Shown piece after piece: positions 24,894 through 32,801 of a stretch of 62,689 bases of DNA. Origin of the DNA: Rikenellaceae bacterium (GTDB lineage Bacteria; Bacteroidota; Bacteroidia; Bacteroidales; UBA932); assembly GCA_003542575.1 (NCBI GenBank), contig DPKJ01000007.1, positions 1 to 62,689 on the forward strand, given 5' to 3'. Made by a program: the position numbers and the translations under genes. The notes beneath the pieces are model-generated. The model was not told the DNA's origin. It worked only from the letters and a program-made list of their open reading frames with translations, and ran no database searches. Every line of letters begins with the position of its first letter. Positions within the stretch are counted from its first letter, which is position 1.

Positions 24894-25756
24894 AACCTTT
24901 CTAGTGACAATTCTATAAGCCTCTTTATAAATGGCTTATAATCGGGCTGGCTTTCGTGGAGGTATCTGTTTGCAATTATACAACAGACTGTAGCAGCGTC
25001 ATGCCCAAGCAGGGTTGCAAGGCCGGCAATTGCCGAACCCTCCATCTCAAAATTGGTAATTCTGTGATTTTTAAAACGGAAAGATTCAAATTTGGAAACC
25101 ATATCAGGCATGGCTAGCGGCAATCTCAAAACCCTGCCCTGAGGTGCATAAAAACCTGATGCTGAGATTGTAACACCAGGCAACGTAAAATCGCTCATTG
25201 AATCAATGATAGATTTGCTTGCCGGAGCAAAATATGGAGCAGGTAACTCAGGAAGCCAACCTGTATGAAGAACAAATGCCTTTTCCATATCTGCTATGGT
25301 AACTCTGTCTCTGCCGGCGTACCAGTTGAGCAGCCCGTCACAACCAACAGATATGTGTGATAATACAAAAGAACCTATTGGTATATCCGCCTGTATTGCG
25401 CCTGATGTTCCTATTCTTAGAAGTTTAAGGCGTCTGTGCTTCTCCTTTGGTTTTCTTGTTTTAAAATCAATATTTGCAAGAGCATCCAGCTCATTTACAA
25501 CAATGTCAATATTGTCAGTTCCAATGCCGGTAGATAAAACTGTTATTCTCTTACCTTTATAATTGCCCGTAACTGTCACAAACTCTCTTGAAGACCTGGT
25601 AAACTCCTTTGAATCAAAATAGGATGAAACAAGCTCAACTCTGCCGGGATCACCAACAAGAATCACAGTATCAGCAAGCTCTTCAGGTTTTATATGAAGA
25701 TGAAAAACAGATCCGTCTCCGTTTATAATAAGTTCTGATGGTGCTATTGAATTCAT
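24890..25756 (-). CDS. Nucleoside phosphorylase (PNP/UDP family)
   Basis: A 288-residue phosphorylase that splits a nucleoside with phosphate to base and ribose 1-phosphate. Motifs: VGDPGRVELVSSYF (about 34-47) for phosphate, STGIGTDNI (about 75-83), RIGTSGAI (about 113-120) and FEMEGSAIAGLATLLGH (about 236-252) for ribose. It is closest to uridine phosphorylase-like members, but purine activity cannot be excluded. It has a promoter divergent from the DUF4293 gene and overlaps the SirB1-like gene by 4 bp. Confidence 0.88.
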   Translation of the reverse strand: MNSIAPSELIINGDGSVFHLHIKPEELADTVILVGDPGRVELVSSYFDSKEFTRSSREFVTVTGNYKGKRITVLSTGIGTDNIDIVVNELDALANIDFKTRKPKEKHRRLKLLRIGTSGAIQADIPIGSFVLSHISVGCDGLLNWYAGRDRVTIADMEKAFVLHTGWLPELPAPYFAPASKSIIDSMSDFTLPGVTISASGFYAPQGRVLRLPLAMPDMVSKFESFRFKNHRITNFEMEGSAIAGLATLLGHDAATVCCIIANRYLHESQPDYKPFIKRLIELSLERL

Positions 25757-25772
25757 ATATCCCTCCCTTAAA

Positions 25773-25804
25773 TTGCAAAAATAACCATTTGTTTTATACT
25801 TTTG
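25773..25804. promoter_or_regulatory. Overlapping divergent promoters
   Basis: Plus strand: TTG (25773-25775), 21 nt, TACTTTTG (25797-25804), 16 bp before the DUF4293 ATG. Minus strand: TATTTTTG (complement of 25776-25783), 19 bp before the phosphorylase ATG. The two elements interleave, so they may compete for polymerase. Confidence 0.6.
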
Positions 25805-25820
25805 TGCAAAATTAAAGCAT

Positions 25821-26219
25821 ATGATACAACGATTTCAGACATTATTCCTACTAGCTGCGGCTGCACTACTTTTCTCAATGTTTTTTGGCGTTATGGCCTA
25901 TACCTCTGAAGAGACCGTTAAATTCAGTTCTGTCTCTGCCCTACTGATTCTAAACATAGTATCATTCGGACTTGCTTTTTCTTCAATATTTTTATACAGA
26001 CACAGAATAATCCAGATAAGAATTTGCATTTACAACTCAATAATTCTCCTTGGCTTTCAGGGTTGGATTTTGTGGCTCTTTTTTAACAGACCCGATGGTT
26101 CAGCGTTTTCAGTAACGGCTGTATTTCCTATAGTTGCTGCCATTCTGAGTTTTACAGCAATGAGATATATTGCAAGAGACGAAGCAATGGTAAGATCTAC
26201 ATCCAGACTCAGGAAATAG
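25821..26219 (+). CDS. DUF4293 membrane protein
   Basis: A 132-residue protein with four hydrophobic segments, starting MIQRFQTLFLL and ending in a basic, charged tail (RDEAMVRSTSRLRK). This matches the Bacteroidetes-restricted DUF4293 family, of unknown function. The start is supported by a promoter 16 bp upstream. Its stop is 2 bp from the convergent TPR gene, with no terminator in between. Confidence 0.85.
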   Translation: MIQRFQTLFLLAAAALLFSMFFGVMAYTSEETVKFSSVSALLILNIVSFGLAFSSIFLYRHRIIQIRICIYNSIILLGFQGWILWLFFNRPDGSAFSVTAVFPIVAAILSFTAMRYIARDEAMVRSTSRLRK

Positions 26220-26221
26220 GG

Positions 26222-28213
26222 TTACCTGCTCTCCTCTGTACAGTACTTTTTAATAACGCTGTAAGCTTCAGGAATTCCCAGTTCACCCGCCTTGCTCATA
26301 TCCATACACCCCTTCTCCTTGTCCTGCAGATATATCTGAACAAGGCCTCTGTTGTAGTAGGCTTCACCTATGTGTGGAAAAAGTTCAATGGCTTTGGAAT
26401 ACTGAATAATTGACTCAGGCAGGTCATTTGAGAGGCAGTACAAATTACCAAGATTGTAGTAAGTATAGGGGAATTCCGGAGACAATTCGGCAGCACGTTT
26501 CATATCATGAATGGCAGCCGTATAGTCATAGCTTCTGGTAACATGCTCCTTTACCTTAGCTCTGGTAGCACCGGCATTGTCAAGTGTAAGTACTTGAACA
26601 TTACTCTCCATTGATGATATAAAATCTATCATTTCAGACTGTAAGGCACCTCTGTTAATGTAGTAAAATATTTGATCGGGCTCAAGTGATATTGCCTGAT
26701 TGTAACACTCAAGTGCAGTATTGAACTGCTTGTTGCCTGATTCAAGAAGTGCTTTGGCAAAAAGGACCGGGCCGCTTTTCTCTCTTCTTAGCAAAATGTC
26801 GGTCTCATTTAAATAGCTGACCTGATTTTCGGCAGGTAACTGAGGAGGTACAGATGTAAACGAGACAGGCATAACCAAACTCGATGTAAATGCTTCCATT
26901 TTTTTGTCCTCATACCTGTTTTCCAACGCCACCAGAGCTTTTCTCTCAGAATCCGGACGGAATTTATAAAGCGGTTTTAAACGAATATCAACATCTCTGT
27001 ACTGAAGAAGTTCGTTGTTAAAATCTCGTTTTGCAAAGTCAGCATCAAGTGCCAGCAAACGGTCATATTTTCTTGTTGTATCGGCAAAGGCAGAAACACC
27101 AACAGAGTCTGACTGCATGGACCTGTACTCTCGTACCTTCTTTTGTGCAATGTCAAAATCACTTTTGGCAGAGGTAAACTGACCAAGCTGGTTTTTAACA
27201 TAAGAGCGATTCATATAGGCATTTGCAAAATCAGGGTAAAGGTTAATAGCCTGTGAATAATCATCCATTGCATCTCTGTATCTGCCCAATTGAACAAAAA
27301 CAGATGCCCTGTTATAATATGCAAGTACATTATTTGGGTTAATGGTTATAACTCTGTCATAATCATCTATAGCATTGTTATAATCGCCAATCTGTGATCT
27401 TATAAGCGCTCTGTTATATAGTGTTAGGGCATTTCCGGGGTCAAGTTCCAGCACCTTTTCCAGATCTGTAAGTGCACCAATAATGTCTTTGTTATCATAT
27501 CTTACAAGAGCTCTGTTAAAAAATGCAAAGGTGTTTGTACTGTCCAGAGAGATTGCAGAGGTAAGGTCTTCAAGAGCCGGAGCTGTATTCTTTTGCATTA
27601 TATGAATTCTTGACCTTCTTATATAACCTTCCGGGTCAAATCTGTTAAGGCTAATGGCTGTATTGTAGTCATCCATGGCCTTGAGTGTATCTCCAAGGAA
27701 AAGGTGGCTGGCACCACGATTGAGATAGGCATCTCCCACCTTAGAATCACGTCTGATGAATCTGTCAAAATCCTCTACAGCCTTTTCAAATTGCTGTGAC
27801 AAAAAATAGGTAACCCCTCTGCTGAAGTAAAGACCAATATAACTTGGCCTCAGATCTACAGCCTCTTCCAGGTCTCTTAAAGCAAGATCGTATTTACCTG
27901 TACGACTTAATGTTATTGCTCTGTAGTGATAAGCTGGAGTATAAATAGGATTTATTGAAAGTGTACGATCAAAATCAACCTGAGCACCTAAGAAATCTCC
28001 AAGATTGTATTTGGCAATTCCTCTGAAAAAATATGCTTCATAAAGATTTGTGTCGAGTTGAACCAATACGTTAAACTGTTCTATTGCGTTTGAGTATTTC
28101 CCCTCTATCAATGCCTGTCTGCCTCTGAAAAAAAACTGCTGTTTGTCATATTGTGCGAATAGAGTTGTAAACACAAGCAGATTGACAACCAATATTAGTA
28201 ATACTCTTCTCAT
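26222..28213 (-). CDS. Exported tetratricopeptide-repeat protein
   Basis: A 663-residue protein with an N-terminal signal peptide (cleavage near LFAQ, about residue 20) followed by consecutive TPR units, about ten from residue 25 to 380 (pattern AYYNRA...LG....A..D...AI.L.P) and a second block of about four near 490-655, separated by a charged linker. TPR arrays are protein-interaction scaffolds; no enzyme motif is visible. Its start overlaps the mtgA stop by 4 bp (ATGA), so it is translated with the peptidoglycan glycosyltransferase and may act at the cell envelope. Confidence 0.85.
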   Translation of the reverse strand: MRRVLLILVVNLLVFTTLFAQYDKQQFFFRGRQALIEGKYSNAIEQFNVLVQLDTNLYEAYFFRGIAKYNLGDFLGAQVDFDRTLSINPIYTPAYHYRAITLSRTGKYDLALRDLEEAVDLRPSYIGLYFSRGVTYFLSQQFEKAVEDFDRFIRRDSKVGDAYLNRGASHLFLGDTLKAMDDYNTAISLNRFDPEGYIRRSRIHIMQKNTAPALEDLTSAISLDSTNTFAFFNRALVRYDNKDIIGALTDLEKVLELDPGNALTLYNRALIRSQIGDYNNAIDDYDRVITINPNNVLAYYNRASVFVQLGRYRDAMDDYSQAINLYPDFANAYMNRSYVKNQLGQFTSAKSDFDIAQKKVREYRSMQSDSVGVSAFADTTRKYDRLLALDADFAKRDFNNELLQYRDVDIRLKPLYKFRPDSERKALVALENRYEDKKMEAFTSSLVMPVSFTSVPPQLPAENQVSYLNETDILLRREKSGPVLFAKALLESGNKQFNTALECYNQAISLEPDQIFYYINRGALQSEMIDFISSMESNVQVLTLDNAGATRAKVKEHVTRSYDYTAAIHDMKRAAELSPEFPYTYYNLGNLYCLSNDLPESIIQYSKAIELFPHIGEAYYNRGLVQIYLQDKEKGCMDMSKAGELGIPEAYSVIKKYCTEESR

Positions 28214-28980
28214 TTTTTCTTCTGTTTAATGTTTTTGTTATTATCAAGCCATTCAGGTCTGGCGACTTTGTTCATAAGATCCTGAATGTCGGTTGCCCTC
28301 GTGCTTACATATGGTCCCGGTCTGTCTGCCCTTCGTCTCAAAGGGTTTGGAAGTGTAGCTGCAATAAGAGCACTCTCTCTCTGTGTCAATTTTTGTGCCG
28401 ATTTTTTGAAAAGGTTTTGTGCTGCAGCCTCTGCCCCATAATACCCTTTTCCCATTTCAGCCACATTTAGGTAAACCTCCATAATGCGCTTTTTACCCCA
28501 AATATACTCTATACCAACTGTGAACCAGGCTTCCAGTCCCTTTCTTACCCACGATCTGGAAGGGATTAAAAAAACATTCTTTGCCGTTTGCTGAGAAATG
28601 GTACTGGCTCCCCTTAACCTTTTTCCCATTTTTTCTGCATCAAAGGCATTATTTATCTCAATCCAGTCAAAGCCTTTATGTTCCATAAAGCGATTGTCCT
28701 CAGAAGCAATAACTGCCATTACCATATTCGGGGATATCATCTCAAGAGGCATCCATTTTTTATGTGTTTTAAAGGTTTCATCACCAACATTTTCTATTGA
28801 ACGTATAGCCATCAGGGGAGTATACCATACAGGCACCCATTTAAGAATAAGAATCCAAAAAAATGAGGTAGCAACAAAAAGCAGAGGCAGGTACAAAAAC
28901 AGAATCTTTAAACACTTCAAGATTCTGGTTTTAAGCATTTTGCGCTTTCTATTGGATGTAGTACCTCTTTTATTTTTCAT
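28210..28980 (-). CDS. mtgA: Monofunctional biosynthetic peptidoglycan transglycosylase
   Basis: Polymerises lipid II into glycan strands at the inner membrane. After a basic N-terminus and one membrane helix (about 22-50) the GT51 domain shows the catalytic block ASEDNRFMEHKGFDW, RGASTISQQTAKN, KKRIMEVYLNVAEMG and the ALIAATLPNPLRR end motif. The open frame extends to 29043, but the promoter box at 29008-29015 lies inside it, so ATG 28980 (MKNKRGTTSN, 256 residues) is the likely start. No transpeptidase domain is attached. It is in an operon with the TPR gene. Confidence 0.92.
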   Translation of the reverse strand: MKNKRGTTSNRKRKMLKTRILKCLKILFLYLPLLFVATSFFWILILKWVPVWYTPLMAIRSIENVGDETFKTHKKWMPLEMISPNMVMAVIASEDNRFMEHKGFDWIEINNAFDAEKMGKRLRGASTISQQTAKNVFLIPSRSWVRKGLEAWFTVGIEYIWGKKRIMEVYLNVAEMGKGYYGAEAAAQNLFKKSAQKLTQRESALIAATLPNPLRRRADRPGPYVSTRATDIQDLMNKVARPEWLDNNKNIKQKKK

Positions 28981-29007
28981 TATTGGTGGTAAAACAATTA
29001 TTTTTGA

Positions 29008-29015
29008 CAAATATA
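29008..29015 (-). promoter_or_regulatory. Promoter -7 element of mtgA
   Basis: TATATTTG on the minus strand, 28 bp before ATG 28980; it rules out the longer reading frame start. The -33 element is weak. Confidence 0.5.
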
Positions 29016-29026
29016 AAAAATTATAA

Positions 29027-29995
29027 ATGTATAAAGTTATCAAAACAATATTAGTTGCCTGGCTTGTTCTCTCTCCATTTTTATTGTTTTCCCAAAATAA
29101 AACTCCCGAATTCTACACATCTCAACTCTCGGCTGACAAACTGCAGAGTTCGGTCTCATTTATTGCCAACGATCTTACTAAAGGTAGACAGACCGGAACT
29201 CCGGGAGCACTTATTACCGCTTCCTATATTCGTTCCGAACTCGAAAGGATGGGTTTGATCCCCTTTTACAGTCACACACTCTCACAAAGCTTCAGAATAG
29301 ATTCAGCACAAATTGGAAGAAACATCATCGGAGTACTTAATGCTCAGTACTATACAGATCAATACATTGTAATCTCAGCCCATTATGACCATTTGGGCAT
29401 TATAGGGGGTCAGATTTACAACGGTGCAGACGATAACGCATCAGGAGTAGCTTCACTCCTGGCTATTGCAGAGCTTTTTGCAAAGATGAAAAGTGAAAGG
29501 GATGGCCCAAAAAAGAATATCATTTTTGCCTTTTTCGATGGCAAAGAGAGCAGTATGGCCGGTTCGGAATATTTTACAGCAATGCTTCCGGTAAAAAAAT
29601 CTCAAATAAGACTGAATATAAATATTGATCAGATCGGCTGTACTTTTGCACCTCCCGGTGATAACAAAAATTATCTTTTGTATGTTGCCGATTCAAAAGT
29701 AAGGGGTAATATTCGAAAAGATTTGGATATAATCAGGCGTTTTTATCTGCCCGATATGGATCTGGACCACACTTTTTATGGTAGCCCATCGTTTTATGAG
29801 CTCTTTATGAGAACATCAGACCATTATAGCTTTTCAAAGGCAGGAATTCCTTCAGTAATGTTCACCTCAGGGATACATATGCATACCTATAAACCTACTG
29901 ATGTACATTTTTTTATTGACTATACTGCACTGCTTGAGAGAACCAAACTAATATTTCTCTTTGCAGACCGTTATATAAAGATATCAGGATATTAA
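29027..29995 (+). CDS. M28-family peptidase homologue with altered catalytic Glu
   Basis: A 322-residue exported protein (signal peptide to about residue 22) with the zinc-peptidase fold of M28 aminopeptidases. Metal ligands are recognisable: His119 (SAHYDHLG), Asp in GADDNASG (133-140), Glu174, Asp in NIDQIG, and a late His in HMHTYKPTD. In active M28 enzymes a Glu-Glu pair supplies the general base and a zinc ligand; here it is Lys173-Glu174 (DGKESSMAGS), so the general-base Glu is replaced by Lys. The codons read ggc aaa gag, without ambiguity. It may be a pseudo-peptidase or use another base. Its last 12 bp overlap uvrA on the other strand. Confidence 0.85.
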   Translation: MYKVIKTILVAWLVLSPFLLFSQNKTPEFYTSQLSADKLQSSVSFIANDLTKGRQTGTPGALITASYIRSELERMGLIPFYSHTLSQSFRIDSAQIGRNIIGVLNAQYYTDQYIVISAHYDHLGIIGGQIYNGADDNASGVASLLAIAELFAKMKSERDGPKKNIIFAFFDGKESSMAGSEYFTAMLPVKKSQIRLNINIDQIGCTFAPPGDNKNYLLYVADSKVRGNIRKDLDIIRRFYLPDMDLDHTFYGSPSFYELFMRTSDHYSFSKAGIPSVMFTSGIHMHTYKPTDVHFFIDYTALLERTKLIFLFADRYIKISGY

Positions 29996-32788
29996 TTTGG
30001 GGGCAAGAGCCAATGCGGTATAGCTATTGCTGTGCTTGACAAGATCTTCGGGTGTTCCGGCAAAAACAACTCTGCCTCCACCCTCTCCGCCTTCGGGGCC
30101 CATATCTATAATCCAGTCTGCACATTTAACCACATCCATATTGTGTTCAACAACAATAACGGTATGCCCCCTGGCAATAAGTGCATTAAATGAGTCTAGA
30201 AGTTTCTTTATGTCATGGAAATGGAGTCCGGTAGTTGGCTCATCAAAGATGAATAAAATTGACTCGTTACCGGAATCTTTTCCAAGAAACGAAGCAAGCT
30301 TAACTCTCTGACTCTCACCTCCTGAAAGAGTGCTGCTGCTTTGACCTAGCTGAACGTAAGAGAGTCCGACTGCTCTTAGAGGCTCCAGCTTTTCTGCAAT
30401 TCTTTGTGCTGCTGCCTCCTTTTGGGATGAAAAGAATTCGATTGCCTCTAAAACACTCATATTAAGAATGTCGTTAATATTCTTCTCTTTGTACCTCACC
30501 TCAAGAACATCTTGTTTAAACCTTTTTCCTGAACATGACTCGCAAACCATCTGTACGTCAGCCATGAATTGCATTTCAATATTTATCACTCCATCTCCCT
30601 GACATTCAGGACATCTGCCTCCATCAATATTGAAAGAAAAGTGTGAATGGCCGTAACCGTTTGCCTTTGCATATGGCTGCTCCGAATAAAGTCTTCTGAT
30701 TTCGTCGTAAACCTTGAGGTAGGTAGCAGGATTTGATCGTGTAGATTTTCCTATAGGGTTTTGGTCAATATATTCAACTGATGTTATTTTAGAAATATCA
30801 CCTGAAATCTCTTTGTGAATGCCTGGTTTTTCACCAAACTGATTAATCTTTCTGTTTAGTGCCGGGTAGAAAATATCTCTGATAAGAGTTGACTTTCCCG
30901 ATCCGCTCACTCCGGTAATGGTTGTAAACACTTTTAGAGGAAACTTAACATCAATCTCCTTAAGGTTATGTTCTGCGGCTCCTGTGATATTGACAAAACT
31001 ACTCCATTCTCTTCTTGTTTTTGGAATACCGATTTTTTCTCTTCCCTGTAAATAAGCTAATGTAAGGCTTTTAGATCCGTTATCTGCAGATATTATCTCA
31101 TCAATACCTCCCTGAAAAACCAATTCTCCACCGTAACGTCCGGCTTCAGGCCCAATATCAATAAGTTGATCTGCCTCTCTCATTATCTCTTCGTCATGTT
31201 CTACAATGAGTACGCTGTTACCTAGGTCACGAAGCTCTTTAAGCACATTAATAAGCCTTCCTGTGTCTCTTGGGTGAAGTCCTATGCTTGGTTCATCCAG
31301 AATATAGAGCGAGCCCACAAGGCTGCTTCCTATCGAATTTACAAGATTTATCCGTTGACTCTCTCCGCCACTTAGAGTATTGGAAGGGCGATTAAGGGTA
31401 AGATAAGGTAGACCTACAGAAATAAGACATCTCAGCCTGTTTTTAATCTCTTTTATTGGTCTCTCAGCAATTTTCGCTTCGTATTCAACAAGATTTAATC
31501 CATTTATGAATTCAAACAAATCTGAAATACTCATATCTAAAAGATCGGTTATTGTTCTGTCACCCACCTTTACATATAGAGCCTCCTTTCTAAGTCGCTT
31601 ACCCATACAGGATTTACATATTGACTTACCTGTATATCTGCTTTGAAGATATTTGTACTGGATTTTATATCTGTTCTTCTCAACCATTTTAAAGAAGTCA
31701 TCAATACCGGTGAAATATTCGTTACCGCTCCACAGAATAAGCTTCTCGCTCTCCGATAAATTCTTATATGGTTTATGTATGTGAAAATCAAATTTATGAG
31801 ATGATGAAATAAGCTGTTCATAATAGCTTTTCATTGTCTCACCACGCCAGCAGGCAATTGCCTCCTGGTAGATACTCAATGTTGGGTCCGGAATAACCAG
31901 AGTTTCGTCAATTCCGGGGATTTTGCCGTAACCCGAACACTCCCGGCATGCTCCAAGAGGATTATTGTAACTGAACAGCAGATCTGATGGCTCCTCAAAT
32001 ATTATCCCGTCTCTTTCAAACAGTGTTGAAAAGCTTTTTATTGTTTTGCCTGATAAAATAAAAATTGTCTCTCTCTCATTTTCAGAGGCCTTATTCACTG
32101 CAAATGCTGTCTGGAGTGAATCGTACAGTCTGTTTTCTGTCTCCTCGTCATCCAGATTTATAACCCTGTCAACAAGAAGGTAAACCTCTCCTTTTACAGG
32201 TAACTCACCGGAAAGCGCACTCTCAATTCTAACAATCTCGCCATTAGCATAAAGCCTGGTAAAACCATCTTCTTTAAGTTCAAGCAATCTCTCGGTAAGC
32301 CTCTCTTTATCTTTCCATCCAATTGGAGCAAGAATAAACAGGGCTTCATTAACAGGCAGCCCCTTAATATAGTTGATTACATCGGCAGGTGTGTCTCTTT
32401 TGACCTCTCCCCCACTAATCGGAGAGTAAGTTTTTCCAACTCTAGAATACAATAATCTCAGATAATCATATATCTCGGTTGATGTCCCTACTGTTGATCT
32501 TGGATTTCTGGTGTTTACCTTTTGCTCTATAGCAATTGCAGGAGGAATTCCGGATATTTCGTCAACATCGGGCTTTGACATTCTTCCAAGAAACTGCCGG
32601 GCAAAGGAAGAGAGGCTTTCGACAAATCTTCTTTGCCCTTCGGCAAAGAGAGTGTCAAAGGCAAGACTTGATTTTCCGGAGCCTGAAATACCGGTAATTA
32701 CAACTAACTTGTCTCTGGGAATGTCAAGGCTTATGTTTTTAAGGTTATTTAATCTTGCCCCTTTAATTTTGATATACTTATTCTGCAT
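29984..32788 (-). CDS. uvrA: Excinuclease ABC subunit A
   Basis: DNA-damage-sensing ATPase of nucleotide excision repair, working with UvrB. The 934 residues contain two ABC modules: Walker A GISGSGKSS (33-41) with LSGGESQR and LDEPSIGLHP in the first half, and GVSGSGKST with LSGGESQRVKLA and FDEPTTGLHF in the second. Zinc-module pairs CRECSG and CKSCMG, then CPECQG and CESCSG, are present. Length is standard. It ends an operon 13 bp after rel and converges with the M28 gene. Confidence 0.97.
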   Translation of the reverse strand: MQNKYIKIKGARLNNLKNISLDIPRDKLVVITGISGSGKSSLAFDTLFAEGQRRFVESLSSFARQFLGRMSKPDVDEISGIPPAIAIEQKVNTRNPRSTVGTSTEIYDYLRLLYSRVGKTYSPISGGEVKRDTPADVINYIKGLPVNEALFILAPIGWKDKERLTERLLELKEDGFTRLYANGEIVRIESALSGELPVKGEVYLLVDRVINLDDEETENRLYDSLQTAFAVNKASENERETIFILSGKTIKSFSTLFERDGIIFEEPSDLLFSYNNPLGACRECSGYGKIPGIDETLVIPDPTLSIYQEAIACWRGETMKSYYEQLISSSHKFDFHIHKPYKNLSESEKLILWSGNEYFTGIDDFFKMVEKNRYKIQYKYLQSRYTGKSICKSCMGKRLRKEALYVKVGDRTITDLLDMSISDLFEFINGLNLVEYEAKIAERPIKEIKNRLRCLISVGLPYLTLNRPSNTLSGGESQRINLVNSIGSSLVGSLYILDEPSIGLHPRDTGRLINVLKELRDLGNSVLIVEHDEEIMREADQLIDIGPEAGRYGGELVFQGGIDEIISADNGSKSLTLAYLQGREKIGIPKTRREWSSFVNITGAAEHNLKEIDVKFPLKVFTTITGVSGSGKSTLIRDIFYPALNRKINQFGEKPGIHKEISGDISKITSVEYIDQNPIGKSTRSNPATYLKVYDEIRRLYSEQPYAKANGYGHSHFSFNIDGGRCPECQGDGVINIEMQFMADVQMVCESCSGKRFKQDVLEVRYKEKNINDILNMSVLEAIEFFSSQKEAAAQRIAEKLEPLRAVGLSYVQLGQSSSTLSGGESQRVKLASFLGKDSGNESILFIFDEPTTGLHFHDIKKLLDSFNALIARGHTVIVVEHNMDVVKCADWIIDMGPEGGEGGGRVVFAGTPEDLVKHSNSYTALALAPKLIS

Positions 32789-32801
32789 CCTTTGCGTTGA
32801 G

